A stretch of 64,000 bases of DNA. Origin: Corynebacterium xerosis NBRC 16721 = ATCC 373. Lineage in GTDB: Bacteria; Actinomycetota; Actinomycetes; Mycobacteriales; Mycobacteriaceae. Under the pieces are notes generated by a model. The model was not told the origin of the DNA. It worked only from the letters and a program-made list of their open reading frames with translations, and made no database searches. Position numbers and translations under genes: made by a program. The DNA lies in contig NZ_BCRD01000003.1 in assembly GCF_001552415.1 (NCBI RefSeq), forward strand, positions 310,001 through 374,000, given 5' to 3'. This document shows positions 16,466-27,330 of this stretch, in pieces (within the stretch, counting starts at the first letter, position 1; each line of letters starts with the position of its first letter).

Positions 16466-18460
16466 TTGCCGACTCGTAGTCGCATCAATTCCACCGCGAT
16501 CGGCCGTCGCCCCTTCCTGGCGGGACTGGCGGTGACCACCGCAGCCGCGTCCACCGCGGCCATCGCGAACTCCGGCGTCGTGGGCTCCGGCCTGCGCCTC
16601 CTGGAGACCCCCGCCGCCGGCCCCGTCGACGTGCACCTGGCCAGCCAGGCGCTTTCCGACGCCGCCGCGGTTCTCGTCGACGACGCCGCCATTGCCACCC
16701 GCGGACTGATCGAGGCCCTCCACCCCAACCGCGGCCTGGTCAAGGAACTGCGCCACGACCGCGAATTCTCCATGTTCGCCCTGACCTGGCGCGAGGCCCC
16801 CGAGGTGACCGCCTTCTTCCGCGCCGAGCGCCCGGACGGCAGCTGGTCCGAGTGGTTCGCCGCGGACGCGCAGAACGCCCCCGGTGAGCAGGGCAACGGG
16901 CTATTGGGCACGGAGCCGGTCTACGTCGGCCGCACCACCGCCGTGCAGGTCTCCACGTTCGGCCTCAACGTCTTCGGAGAGAGCCTCGAGGACCTCGTCG
17001 ACGTCGTCAAGCGAGCCGGCGCGGGGGACTTCGCCGGCCTGGCCGATCTGCTCGGCCCCGTGGCGCTGCACGACGTGCAGGGCGTGTTCATCGACGGCGG
17101 CGTAACCCCCGAGGGCATCGAGCCCGTGGCCGACGACTCCGACGTCACCGGCATGCCTCGCGTGATCACCCGCGCCGGCTGGGGCGCCGACGAATCGATC
17201 CGCAGCCAGAACCCCACGTACGACGAAAAGCTCGTCGCGGCCACCGTTCACCACACCGCCGGCGCGAACAACTACTCGCAGGCAGAGGCCGCGGGCATCG
17301 TAAGGGGCATCTACAAGTACCACACAGCGGTCCTGGGCTGGGGCGACATCGGCTACAACGCCCTGGTGGACAAATACGGCAACATCTACGAGGGCCGGTA
17401 CGGCGGCCTGACCAAAAACGTGCAGGGCGCCCACGCCGGCGGCTTCAACAAGGGCACCTTCGGTATTTCCATGATGGGCGACTACTCCACCGCCCACCCG
17501 ACCCCGGCGATGATCAATTCGGTCGGCGCGATGATCGGTTGGCGCATGCGCATCGCCGGCCTCGACCCCTCCGGCAAGGCCACGCTGACGTCCCAAGGCT
17601 ACAAGACCGCCAAGTACGGCGCGGGCCAGCAGGCGACCCTGCCCAGCATCTTCGCCCACCGCGACGTCGGCGACACCACGTGCCCGGGCGCGGCCGGCTA
17701 CGCCCAGATGGACCGCATTCGCTCGATCGCGGCGCAGAAGTCGTCGGGGCTGGGCGACGGGCTCATCGTCAACGAGGGCCCGGACGGCGCCACGGACATC
17801 CGCGCCGACCTGCCTGGGGCCATCGCCGACGGCGACCTGGGATCGATCATCGACGGCCTGGACATCCCGCCGGAGGCCATCGCGGCGATCCCGGGCCTGC
17901 AGGCCATGGCGCAGGGCGAGCAGCAGGTGGACACCTTCTCCGGCGGCCGCTCGATCCTGGCGGCGTCCCTCGGCCTGGCCGGCGCGCCCGGCCTGGGCAA
18001 CGACGCCGAGTCGGTGCTCGGCGCGGTCGGCCGCAACGCCGATCAGGGCCCGTCGCTGGCGGACATCCCGGTGCTGGTGCAGCCGACGACCACGAAGGAC
18101 GGCGATGACGAATTCGCCGCCGAGTGGCGTGCCGTCACCGACGAGTACGGCGACGTCCTGGGCCAGCCGGTCACGGGCGTCCAGCAGGGCGCGACCGTGC
18201 CTAACCAGACCGGCGAGGCCGACCCCGTGCGCTACGTGAAGTTCGAGCGCGGCATCATCGTCTCTACGCTGGCCACCGGCACCCACGCCATTTGGGAAGA
18301 GGTCGCCGAAACCTGGGCGAAGCAGGGCTTCGAGATCGGCCGCCTCGGCGCGCCGACCACCACCCAGGCCCCGAACTGGGGCGCCGACCGCGCGGACTTC
18401 CAGGGCGGCAGCATCACCCGCGATGGCGTGACCCGCGCCGTCGACGTCGCCTACGCGTAG
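16466..18460 (+). CDS. Secreted PGRP-type N-acetylmuramoyl-L-alanine amidase with LGFP repeats
   Basis: Predicted to cleave the stem peptide from peptidoglycan outside the membrane. The 664-residue protein starts at a TTG 7 nt after GGAG; no better start is seen. The N-terminus GRRPFLAGLAV looks like a twin-arginine signal. A beta domain (DGSWSEWF) precedes the amidase-2/PGRP domain at about 230-430: RAGWGADES, TVHHTAGAN (Zn His), YNALVDKYGNIYEGR, GAHAGGFN, and AHRDVGDTTCPG (second Zn His and Cys). The C-terminal 200 residues carry LGFP-like units (GDVLGQPV, FEIGRLGAP). A paralogue lies at 20284 across glf. The orthologous Mtb gene is probably Rv3811. Confidence 0.9.
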   Translation: MPTRSRINSTAIGRRPFLAGLAVTTAAASTAAIANSGVVGSGLRLLETPAAGPVDVHLASQALSDAAAVLVDDAAIATRGLIEALHPNRGLVKELRHDREFSMFALTWREAPEVTAFFRAERPDGSWSEWFAADAQNAPGEQGNGLLGTEPVYVGRTTAVQVSTFGLNVFGESLEDLVDVVKRAGAGDFAGLADLLGPVALHDVQGVFIDGGVTPEGIEPVADDSDVTGMPRVITRAGWGADESIRSQNPTYDEKLVAATVHHTAGANNYSQAEAAGIVRGIYKYHTAVLGWGDIGYNALVDKYGNIYEGRYGGLTKNVQGAHAGGFNKGTFGISMMGDYSTAHPTPAMINSVGAMIGWRMRIAGLDPSGKATLTSQGYKTAKYGAGQQATLPSIFAHRDVGDTTCPGAAGYAQMDRIRSIAAQKSSGLGDGLIVNEGPDGATDIRADLPGAIADGDLGSIIDGLDIPPEAIAAIPGLQAMAQGEQQVDTFSGGRSILAASLGLAGAPGLGNDAESVLGAVGRNADQGPSLADIPVLVQPTTTKDGDDEFAAEWRAVTDEYGDVLGQPVTGVQQGATVPNQTGEADPVRYVKFERGIIVSTLATGTHAIWEEVAETWAKQGFEIGRLGAPTTTQAPNWGADRADFQGGSITRDGVTRAVDVAYA

Positions 18461-18527
18461 GCGACGGCCTCCATCCGGGCCCGAGCGCTCCGGCCCGGCG
18501 CCACGCCGCCCAGCCTCGGCCCTCCCC

Positions 18528-18599
18528 GGCTAACCCACCCCGAATAGCGTCACCCACCCGTTACAGCGGGTGGGTTACACCATTCAGGGTGGGTTAGCG
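18528..18599. repeat. Nested inverted repeats between convergent amidase and glf
   Basis: The outer arms GCTAACCCACCC (18529-18540) and GGGTGGGTTAGC (18587-18598) enclose a second pair, ACCCACCCG (18552-18560) and CGGGTGGGT (18567-18575). The left outer arm can also pair with the inner right arm, so two exclusive folds exist. It probably stops transcription from both sides. Confidence 0.7.
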
Positions 18600-18616
18600 G
18601 GCTTCGCGGGGCACTC

Positions 18617-18680
18617 ACGGCAAAAAGGAGCTTCACGACGTGCCGGCGTTCCCGCCGGGCCGTCGTAAAGCTCCTTTGTC
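18617..18680. terminator. Bidirectional terminator built from an inverted GCTTYACGACG pair
   Basis: AAAGGAGCTTCACGACG (18624-18640) pairs with CGTCGTAAAGCTCCTTT (18661-18677) with one mismatch. The flanking A and T runs suit termination on both strands between the convergent amidase and glf genes. Confidence 0.75.
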
Positions 18681-18753
18681 GCGTCCTCGACCAGAGGCCG
18701 CACCTCCGCGCGCACGCGGAAGCACGCGCGGACGTGGCCACGCAGCAACAGGA

Positions 18754-20283
<1,530 letters not shown>

Positions 20284-22713
20284 TTGTTGAACCGACGACG
20301 CATCGGCGCCAACCCCGGCGCGCGACGCCCACTCATCTTCGGAATGGTGTCCGCGCTCATCGCCGCGCCGCTCGTCGCACTCGGCGGCGGCGCGGCCATC
20401 GAGCTCGTCGAGGACAACGGCCGCGGGCCGATCGACGCGCTCATCGACAAGATGTCCCTCACCGCCGGTTCGTCCGTGCTGGTGGAGGACGCCGCCATCG
20501 CCACGCAGTCCGTGGCCGACGAGCTGCACCCGAATCGCGGCGTGGTCAAGGAACTCCGCCGCGACGAGGAGTTCTCCATGTTCGCGCTGACCTGGCAGGG
20601 TTCGGCCGACGTCGCCAGCTACTTCCGTGCGCTGCGCCCCGACGGCACCTGGTCGGAGTGGTACGGCGCCGAGCCGCATTACCCGGCCGACGGCGAGGGC
20701 AACGGCATCAACGGCACCGAGCTCGTCTATGTCGAGCCGACCACCGCCGTGCAGGTGTCCACCCACGGCCTCAACGTGTTCGGCCCGGGTTCCGGCGTGA
20801 CCGTCGACGACATCGAGGGTTCGTCCGAGCTCAACGATGACGAGCGCAGCCGCCTCGAGGACTTCCTCGGCGCCGGCAGTTCCGGCGGCGGCGCGGGCGA
20901 TGCCGGCGACGCGATCGGCGACGCCATCGGCGGCGCGGGCAGCTCCGAGGAGCAGGACGACGCCGTCGGCGGCACCGGTTCCGCCGGGGGCGCCGGCGTG
21001 CCCGGCGGTGCCGGCAGCCTGGGCCAGCCCGAGGAGATCGGCGGGGCAGGCTCGTCCGGGACCCGTGCCCGCGACGTCGAGGAGTCCCCGGGCGCCAACG
21101 GCCGCACCATCAACGACCTCCCCGCCTGGCGCGACATCGAGGCCGTCAACGACGAGGTGCCGCTCGACTCGGTCGACGCGGTGTTCATCGACGGCAACGC
21201 CGCCGAGGGCGACGCGATCGACCCGATCGTCGACGCGAAGAACCTGACCGGCATGCCGCGCGTGATCACCCGCGCGGGCTGGGGCGCCAACGAGGGCGCA
21301 CGCTGCCGCAACGCCACCTACGACGATTCCGTCAAGGCGACCACCGTCCACCACACGGCGGGCTCGAACAATTACACGCAGGCGCAGGCGGCGGGCATCG
21401 TCCGCGGCGTGTACCAGTACCACGCGCAGACGCTGGGCTGGTGCGACGTCGGCTACAACGCGATGGTGGACAAGTACGGCAACATCTACGAAGGCCGTTA
21501 CGGCGGCCTGGACAAGAACGTCCAGGGCGCCCACGCCGGCGGCTTCAACAAGAACACCTGGGGCATTTCGATGATGGGCGACTACTCGTCCGTCCAGCCG
21601 ACCCAGGCGATGATCAAGTCGGTCGGCGAGATGCTCGGCTGGCGCCACAAGGTCGCGGGCGTCGCCCCCAAGGGCACGACCACGCTGACCTCGGGCGGTT
21701 CGTCGTACACCAAGTACCCCTACGGCACCCAGGTGAAGCTGCCGAACATCTTCGCGCACCGCGACGTCGGCAACACGTCCTGCCCCGGCAACGCCGGCTA
21801 CGCGCAGATGGACAACATCCGCAACATCGCCGACGCGAAGTACAAGGATCTGACCAACGGCAAGATCAACAACGAGAAGCCGTCGGGCGACACCGGCATC
21901 ACCATCGACATTCCGGGCCGTGACGGCATCGGCACCGGGGTCACCCCGGGCACGGGCAACACCGGCGGAAACAACACCGGCGGCGCCAACACCGGGACGG
22001 GCACGGGTACGGGCACCGGCAACACGGGTGGCACCAACACCGGAACGGGCACGGGCACTGGCAACACCGGCGGCACGACCGGCGGTAACAACACCGGCGG
22101 CACTGGTACCGGCACGGGCGGAACCGGCACTGGCACCGGCGGCACCGACGTCTCGGGCTCGGTGTCCGAGGAGGACGCCATGACCGTGATCTCCGGCGCG
22201 CGTTCCATTCTGGCGGCGGCGTTCGGCGTGCTGGGCACCCCGGGCCTGGGCCAGTCGGCCGACGCGATCTTCGACGCGCTGGGCAAGTCCATCGAGGACG
22301 GCCCGTCCATCGACGACATCCCGGTGCTGGCGGAGAAGATCCTCGAGATCGACGAGGAGAACGACCTCGCCGCCGAGTGGGCCAGCGTCGTCGAGCAGTT
22401 CGGCGATGTCCTGGGCGAGGCGCAGACCGGCATCCAGACCGGCGCGACCGTCGCGAACCCGCAGGGCCGCGCGGACACGCTGCGCTACGTGAAGTTCGAG
22501 AACGGCATCATCACCGATTCGGAGACGACCGGCTCGGTCGCCCTCTGGAACGAGATCGCCGACGCGTGGGCGAAGCAGGGCTTCGAGATCGGCAAGCTCG
22601 GCGCCCCGACCAAGTCCCAGACCACGGTCGACGGCGTGGAGAAGGCCGAGTTCCAGAACGGCACCATCACCTTCGATCCCGCCACCGGCGAGGTCACGGT
22701 CGACCTGAAGTAG
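20284..22713 (+). CDS. Secreted PGRP-type amidase with glycine-rich linkers and LGFP repeats
   Basis: Paralogue of the protein at 16466, about 809 residues. The TTG at 20284 follows TTTGGAG just as in the paralogue; a GTG at 20230 would add 18 residues but has no ribosome site. The N-terminus has a hydrophobic segment (IFGMVSALIAAPLVALGGG). A Gly/Ser-rich linker occupies about 195-265. The amidase domain follows: RAGWGANEG, TVHHTAGSN (Zn His), GRYGGLDKNVQGAHAGGFN, and AHRDVGNTSCPG. A second linker (21940-22150) is almost pure Gly/Thr/Asn. The C-terminal LGFP-type units (GKLGAP) resemble those of the paralogue. Likely a wall-remodelling enzyme anchored in the envelope. Confidence 0.9.
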   Translation: MLNRRRIGANPGARRPLIFGMVSALIAAPLVALGGGAAIELVEDNGRGPIDALIDKMSLTAGSSVLVEDAAIATQSVADELHPNRGVVKELRRDEEFSMFALTWQGSADVASYFRALRPDGTWSEWYGAEPHYPADGEGNGINGTELVYVEPTTAVQVSTHGLNVFGPGSGVTVDDIEGSSELNDDERSRLEDFLGAGSSGGGAGDAGDAIGDAIGGAGSSEEQDDAVGGTGSAGGAGVPGGAGSLGQPEEIGGAGSSGTRARDVEESPGANGRTINDLPAWRDIEAVNDEVPLDSVDAVFIDGNAAEGDAIDPIVDAKNLTGMPRVITRAGWGANEGARCRNATYDDSVKATTVHHTAGSNNYTQAQAAGIVRGVYQYHAQTLGWCDVGYNAMVDKYGNIYEGRYGGLDKNVQGAHAGGFNKNTWGISMMGDYSSVQPTQAMIKSVGEMLGWRHKVAGVAPKGTTTLTSGGSSYTKYPYGTQVKLPNIFAHRDVGNTSCPGNAGYAQMDNIRNIADAKYKDLTNGKINNEKPSGDTGITIDIPGRDGIGTGVTPGTGNTGGNNTGGANTGTGTGTGTGNTGGTNTGTGTGTGNTGGTTGGNNTGGTGTGTGGTGTGTGGTDVSGSVSEEDAMTVISGARSILAAAFGVLGTPGLGQSADAIFDALGKSIEDGPSIDDIPVLAEKILEIDEENDLAAEWASVVEQFGDVLGEAQTGIQTGATVANPQGRADTLRYVKFENGIITDSETTGSVALWNEIADAWAKQGFEIGKLGAPTKSQTTVDGVEKAEFQNGTITFDPATGEVTVDLK

Positions 22714-22732
22714 CGGCGTCACCTGCACGACG

Positions 22733-22772
22733 ACGGAGCGCGCACCGGTTCAATCCGGTGCGCGCTCCTTCG
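22733..22772 (+). terminator. Rho-independent terminator of the second amidase
   Basis: A perfect 14-bp stem, GGAGCGCGCACCGG (22735-22748) with its complement at 22755-22768 and a 6-nt loop, begins 22 bp after the stop. A short T-rich end follows (TTCG). Confidence 0.8.
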
Positions 22773-22803
22773 CATTTCGCACCTGGTGGGCGGGTGGCGT
22801 CGG

Positions 22804-22826
22804 CGTCGCAAAGCTGCTTCACGACG
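22804..22826. repeat. Abutting inverted pair of the GCTTNRCGACG word
   Basis: CGTCGCAAAGC (22804-22814) and GCTTCACGACG (22816-22826) stand head to head with one base between them, in the convergent gap between the amidase and HAD genes. Confidence 0.85.
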
Positions 22827-22894
22827 CCCACCCGCTCCCCCACCACGGGCGAATCCTCCCGAAGGGGCCGAACCCGACACGGCGGGCCCGCCAC

Positions 22895-22963
22895 TGCACC
22901 TAACCCCGGACGCTTCGGCGATTTCGTTGCATGAATCGGCCGAAGCGTCCGGGGTTAGGTGCA
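22895..22963. repeat. Hairpin repeat family, copy A
   Basis: Perfect 25-bp arms (22895-22919 and 22939-22963) around a 19-nt loop. The core is AACCCCGGACGCTTC and its complement. Two more copies are at 53590 and 54961, with conserved loops (TTTCG...GAATCG). No transposase is present; this looks like a REP/MITE-type element. Confidence 0.85.
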
Positions 22964-23117
22964 GGGATGGATAGCCAGCCGACTCCCGGCCGACAATCAG
23001 CCGGCGACGCGGGGGCGAGGGGCGCGATGGGAGTGAACAGGCGCGGAGTTGCACGAGTGTGGGCGGCGCGGGCAACGCGGGGCGCGAGGAAGCGGCCGGG
23101 CGCGAGGGGCGGCGCGG

Positions 23118-24017
23118 CTAGAACCAGCGCTCGAGGACCCTCGCCACGCCGTCGTCGTCGTTGGTGGCGGTGACCTCGTCGGCGACGGCCTTCACCTCGT
23201 CGACCGCGTTGCCCATGGCCACGCCGATGCCGGCCCAGCGCAGCATCTCGATGTCGTTGGGCATGTCGCCGAAGCAGACGACGTCGGCCGGCCCGGCCCC
23301 GACCAGCGAGGCCAGCTCCTCCAGCCCCGCCCGCTTGGTCACGCCGGGGGCGGACACCTCGATCAGCCCCTCCGGCATGGAGTACGTGACGTGCGCCAGA
23401 TCCTCGGGGATGTGCGGCGCGATGATCGCATGCAGCTCCGAGCTGGCCATTCCGGGGTTGCTCAGCAGCATCTTCGTCGCCGGCTCGGACATCATCTCGA
23501 GCTCCTCGCAGATGCCGTGCTCGGTCGACTCCCACGCGTGGGCGTAGGTCGGGCCAACGACGAACAATTCCTCGGCCGGGTCCAGCGCCGATCGGCCTGC
23601 GCGCTCGACGGCCACGCCCACCGGCCCGACGTCGGCCATGGCGGAGCGCGCAATGGCGACGACCTCGGCCTGCACGTCCGACGGCAGCCCATGGTCGGCG
23701 AGGATCACGTCGCGGCCGGAGTCGTACAGCACCGCCCCGTTGCCGCACACGCACACCGGCTGCACGGGCAGCTGCTCCAGCACGGGCTGCAGCCAGCGGG
23801 CGGGGCGACCGGTGGCCAGGGTCAGCGGCACACCGCGCCGGATCATGCGGCTCAGCGCGGATTTCAGCCGCGGCGACACGCGGTCACGCGAATCGAGCAG
23901 AGTGCCGTCGATGTCGGAGGCCACCAGCAGCGGGGGCAGGCCCCCTTTGCTTTGCGACGCCCCGCCGCCACCCCGTGCGGCGTCCGCATCGGGTGCGCGG
24001 GGAACCTCGGAAGTCAC
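23118..24017 (-). CDS. HAD-superfamily (Cof-like) phosphatase
   Basis: A 299-residue cytoplasmic hydrolase of the HAD-IIB/Cof group, acting on an unknown sugar or nucleotide phosphate. All four HAD motifs are present: DIDGTLLDSRD (about 35), TLATGRPARW, the Lys in GVTKRAGLEEL, and CFGDMPNDIEML near 255. The GTG at 24017 starts 7 bp after the PlsC stop. The order PlsC-HAD after serS is common in mycolate actinobacteria. The GCTTTGCGACG word at 23949 is read in a third frame here as ASQSK. Confidence 0.85.
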   Translation of the reverse strand: MTSEVPRAPDADAARGGGGASQSKGGLPPLLVASDIDGTLLDSRDRVSPRLKSALSRMIRRGVPLTLATGRPARWLQPVLEQLPVQPVCVCGNGAVLYDSGRDVILADHGLPSDVQAEVVAIARSAMADVGPVGVAVERAGRSALDPAEELFVVGPTYAHAWESTEHGICEELEMMSEPATKMLLSNPGMASSELHAIIAPHIPEDLAHVTYSMPEGLIEVSAPGVTKRAGLEELASLVGAGPADVVCFGDMPNDIEMLRWAGIGVAMGNAVDEVKAVADEVTATNDDDGVARVLERWF

Positions 24018-24023
24018 GTCGGG

Positions 24024-25058
24024 TCAGCGCTCCGGGGAGCCGGCGGTTGAATCGCCGGCGCCGGAATCACCGGTCGTGCCGTCGGAGCCATTGGTTCCTT
24101 TGGCGCGGCCGTTTCCCCCGCCGTCGCCGAAACCCCCGTCACCGTCACCGCCGCGGGCGGCCGCGTCGTTGAGCTTCGTGTCGCCCAGCGGTTCCTTGCC
24201 TTCGGCGATCAGCTTGGCGTCCCGCTTGGCGATGCGCTCCAGCCGCAGCTTCTCGTCCATGACGTTGGCTTCCTCCAGCGTCGGCGCCGAGCCGCCCAGC
24301 GACGCCGGCATCCAGTAGGCGCCGGGCGCGTCGCCGTAGCGGTCGATGTAGTCCAGGCGCAGCTGGTGGAGCTGCTCGGCCATGGCGTCGTGAAGCGTCT
24401 TGGTGTCCGCGGCCGCATCGCCGGTGGTGGCGATCGGCTCGCCGACGCGGATCCACACGGGCACGTTGACGCGGCCGAGGTGCTTCTTGTGGCCCTTCGT
24501 CCACACCCGCTGCGAGCCGAACATGATCACGGGGACCATGGGCACGCCGGCGTCGCCGGCCAAGCGGGCGGTGCCGGTCTTGAGCTCCTTGATCTCGAAG
24601 GACCGCGAAATCGTCGCCTCCGGGAAGATGCCCACCAGAGCGCCGGCGCGCAGTCGGCGCACGGCCTCCTCGTAGGCGCCGCGGCCGGCGAAGCGGTCGA
24701 CCTCGATGTGCTTCATCTTGCGCATCAGCGGGCCGGCGATCTTGTTGTCGAAGATCTCCTTCTTGGCCATGAACCGCACCAGGCGGCGGCCGTTGAGGAA
24801 CGCCGGGATGCCTCCGTAGACGAAGTCGAAGTACCCGGTGTGGTTCACCGCGACCATCGCGCCGCCGTCGACGGGCATGTTCTCGGCGCCTTCGACCGTG
24901 ATGTCCAGGCCCTGGAACCGCATGTAGCCGATGGCGGCGGGCAGGATCGTCCGGCCGTAGAACCACTCCTTGGCCTCCGCGGTCAGCGGCGCCGGGGTGA
25001 AGGACTTCGGGACGGTGAATCCCTTGATCTTCGTGTACTTCGAGGCATCGAAGGTCAT
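24024..25058 (-). CDS. 1-acyl-glycerol-3-phosphate acyltransferase family protein (PlsC-like)
   Basis: A 344-residue acyltransferase that probably makes phosphatidic acid or acylates another envelope lipid at the inner membrane. The catalytic NHTGYFD (NHx4D) is near residue 73, and GIFPEATIS gives the substrate-binding FPEG-like box. The C-terminal 60 residues are low in complexity, with Gly/Asp/Ser repeats. The start ATG (MTFDASKY) is 8 bp after the serS stop, so the gene is translationally close to serS. The GCTTCACGACG word (24386, minus-strand sense) may be a chance match. Confidence 0.85.
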   Translation of the reverse strand: MTFDASKYTKIKGFTVPKSFTPAPLTAEAKEWFYGRTILPAAIGYMRFQGLDITVEGAENMPVDGGAMVAVNHTGYFDFVYGGIPAFLNGRRLVRFMAKKEIFDNKIAGPLMRKMKHIEVDRFAGRGAYEEAVRRLRAGALVGIFPEATISRSFEIKELKTGTARLAGDAGVPMVPVIMFGSQRVWTKGHKKHLGRVNVPVWIRVGEPIATTGDAAADTKTLHDAMAEQLHQLRLDYIDRYGDAPGAYWMPASLGGSAPTLEEANVMDEKLRLERIAKRDAKLIAEGKEPLGDTKLNDAAARGGDGDGGFGDGGGNGRAKGTNGSDGTTGDSGAGDSTAGSPER

Positions 25059-25066
25059 CGTCGGGA

Positions 25067-26392
25067 TCAGCCCTTCTTCTTCGCGTTCGCGGACTTGGCG
25101 GCGTTCTTGGAGTTCTTGGCCGCGTTCTTCGGCTTGGCCACCGGCTCGAGGACGTCGCGGCCGACGAACGGGCGCAGCGCCTCGGGCACGACGACGGAAC
25201 CGTCGGCGCGCTGGTTGTTCTCCAGGATCGCCACGAGCCAGCGGGTCGTCGCCAGCGTGCCGTTGAGGGTGGCGCAGAACTGGGTGCCGCCGTTGTCGTC
25301 GCGGTAGCGGGTCTTCAGGCGGCGGGCCTGGAAGGTGGTGCAGTTCGACGTCGACGTCAGCTCGCGGTACGTGTTCTGCGTCGGCACCCACGCCTCGGTG
25401 TCGAACTTGCGGGCGGCCGACGAGCCGAGGTCGCCGCCGGCCACGTCGATGATGCGGTAGGGCACCTCGACGGCGGCGAGCATGTCGCGCTCCATGGCCA
25501 GCAGCTTCTCGTGCTCGGCCGCGGCGTCCTCCGGCTTGCAGTAGGAGAACATCTCCACCTTGTCGAACTGGTGGACGCGGAGGATGCCGCGGGTGTCCTT
25601 GCCGTAGGAGCCGGCTTCGCGGCGGAAGCAGGACGACCAGCCGGCGTAGCGCACGGGGCCGTCGGACAGGTCGATGATCTCGTCGGCGTGGTAGCCGGCC
25701 AGCGCGACCTCGGAGGTGCCGACCAGGTACAGGTCGTCTTCCTCCAGGTGGTAGATCTCGTCGGCGTGCGCGCCGAGGAAGCCGGTGCCGGCCATGGTCT
25801 CGGGGCGGACGAGCACCGGGGGGATCATCAGCTGGAAGCCGTGCTGCGTCGCCTTCTGCGCGGCGAGGTTGAGCAGGCCGAGCTGCAGCATCGCGCCGGC
25901 GCCGGTGAGGAAGTAGAAGCGCGATCCGGAGACCTTCGCGCCGCGTTCCATGTCGATCAGGCCGAGCGATTCGCCCAGGTCCAGGTGGTCCTTCGGCTCG
26001 AAGTCGAACTCGGGGACCTCGCCGACATGCTCGAGGACCACGTAGTCGTCCTCGCCGCCGGCGGGCGCCCCGGCGACGACGTTGCCGAGCTTCATCTGCA
26101 GCTCGTGCACCGCGGCCTCGGCCTCGCGCTGTTCGTTCTCGGCGTCCTTGACGCGGCCGGAGAAGGCCTTGGCCTCTTCCAGCAGGGCGGGGCGCTCCTC
26201 CTTGGAGGCCGCGCCGATCTTCTTGCCGAAGCCCTTGTGCTCGGCGCGCAGCGCATCGGCGGAGGCGATGGCGTCGCGCCGGCGCGCATCGGCGTCGAGC
26301 AGCTGGTCGACGAGGGTCGGGTCCTCGCCGCGGGTGCGCTGCGATTCGCGGACGACGTCGGGGTGGTCGCGGAGGAATTTCAGATCGATCAC
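25067..26392 (-). CDS. serS: Seryl-tRNA synthetase
   Basis: Charges tRNA-Ser. The 441-residue protein has the N-terminal coiled-coil arm (residues about 30-105), then class II motifs: motif 2 [21 protein letters not shown] and motif 3 with [20 protein letters not shown]. The [10 protein letters not shown] serine site is present. The GTG start at 26392 gives the normal N-terminus ([11 protein letters not shown]). The last 24 residues are a Lys/Asn/Ala-rich tail absent from the usual enzyme. It leads a serS-plsC-HAD unit. Confidence 0.97.
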   Translation of the reverse strand: MIDLKFLRDHPDVVRESQRTRGEDPTLVDQLLDADARRRDAIASADALRAEHKGFGKKIGAASKEERPALLEEAKAFSGRVKDAENEQREAEAAVHELQMKLGNVVAGAPAGGEDDYVVLEHVGEVPEFDFEPKDHLDLGESLGLIDMERGAKVSGSRFYFLTGAGAMLQLGLLNLAAQKATQHGFQLMIPPVLVRPETMAGTGFLGAHADEIYHLEEDDLYLVGTSEVALAGYHADEIIDLSDGPVRYAGWSSCFRREAGSYGKDTRGILRVHQFDKVEMFSYCKPEDAAAEHEKLLAMERDMLAAVEVPYRIIDVAGGDLGSSAARKFDTEAWVPTQNTYRELTSTSNCTTFQARRLKTRYRDDNGGTQFCATLNGTLATTRWLVAILENNQRADGSVVVPEALRPFVGRDVLEPVAKPKNAAKNSKNAAKSANAKKKG

Positions 26393-26520
26393 GTGCCCAG
26401 GGTACCCGCAGGGGGCCGGCGTCTACGCGGCAACCGGGGGATCCGCGCTTGACGACGGCCCGCCGCACCTCCCGCGGCCTTTTCCCCGCGCGCGCCCGCG
26501 GGGCATTCGGCGGACGGCGA

Positions 26521-27171
26521 TCAGGTCAGCGTCGCCACGCCCTGCCACACGAAGGAAACGCCCAGCGCCGCGAAGACGACGCCGGCCACCAGATCGATCC
26601 ACGGCCCCGCCGACACCACCCGGCGCACGACGATCTCCGTGGACACCGTAATCGCGATGAACCCGAACCACAGCACCGACGTGACCAGCAGCGCGGCGAT
26701 GTAGACCAGCTGCACCCACGCCGGCGCGCCGACCGGCATGAACTGCGACAACACCGCCGCGAAAAAGAGGACGATCTTCGGGTTCGACAAGTTGGTCAGC
26801 AACCCCTGGCGAAACGCCCCGCCCAAGCTGCCCAGCGCCGCCGCCCCCACCGCGGGGGACCCGCCGGCGTTCAGCTCGCGGATGCCGCGGACCGCGCCGA
26901 GCAGCATCCGCGCACCCATGTACGTCAGATACGCGCCGCCGAGCAGCTGGATCGCGCCCATCAACGTCGGATGCGTCGACAACACCGCCGCGACGCCCAC
27001 CACCGTCAACGTCACCCACACCGTCGACCCCGTGACGATGCCCGCCACCGCCGCCAACGCATGCTTGCGCGACCGCGTGGCCATGCGCAGGATCAGGAAA
27101 ATGTCCGGCCCCGGCGACGTCATGCCGACGACGTGGATGCCCAGCATCGCCGTGAAAGCCGCCCAGTTCAT
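26521..27171 (-). CDS. LysE/RhtB family exporter
   Basis: A 216-residue inner-membrane protein with six predicted helices. The family motif is GMTSPGPDIFLILRMATRSRKHAL near the N-terminus, followed by GGAYLTYMGARML and GLLTNLSNPKIVLFFAAVLSQF. Members export amino acids such as lysine, threonine or homoserine lactones; the substrate here is unknown. The start ATG at 27171 is chosen because it places the first helix at the N-terminus. It is divergent from the septum-formation gene. Confidence 0.88.
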   Translation of the reverse strand: MNWAAFTAMLGIHVVGMTSPGPDIFLILRMATRSRKHALAAVAGIVTGSTVWVTLTVVGVAAVLSTHPTLMGAIQLLGGAYLTYMGARMLLGAVRGIRELNAGGSPAVGAAALGSLGGAFRQGLLTNLSNPKIVLFFAAVLSQFMPVGAPAWVQLVYIAALLVTSVLWFGFIAITVSTEIVVRRVVSAGPWIDLVAGVVFAALGVSFVWQGVATLT

Positions 27172-27330
27172 CGGGCGCACCCAACGGAGGAGAGGCGGGC
27201 CGTCGCAAAGCCAAAGCCGCCGCCGGGACCCGAAGCCACCCCGAAAATGGGGGTCGGACGGGGCATCAGCGGCGAAATGGGCATAGCCGGAATCATAGCC
27301 GTGCATGCCCGCCACCCCACGTGATGCACA

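Noticed and set aside
22735-22768. GGTTCAATCC string resembling a tRNA T-arm
   Set aside because: It is the loop of a perfect 14-bp terminator stem; no acceptor, D or anticodon arms are present.
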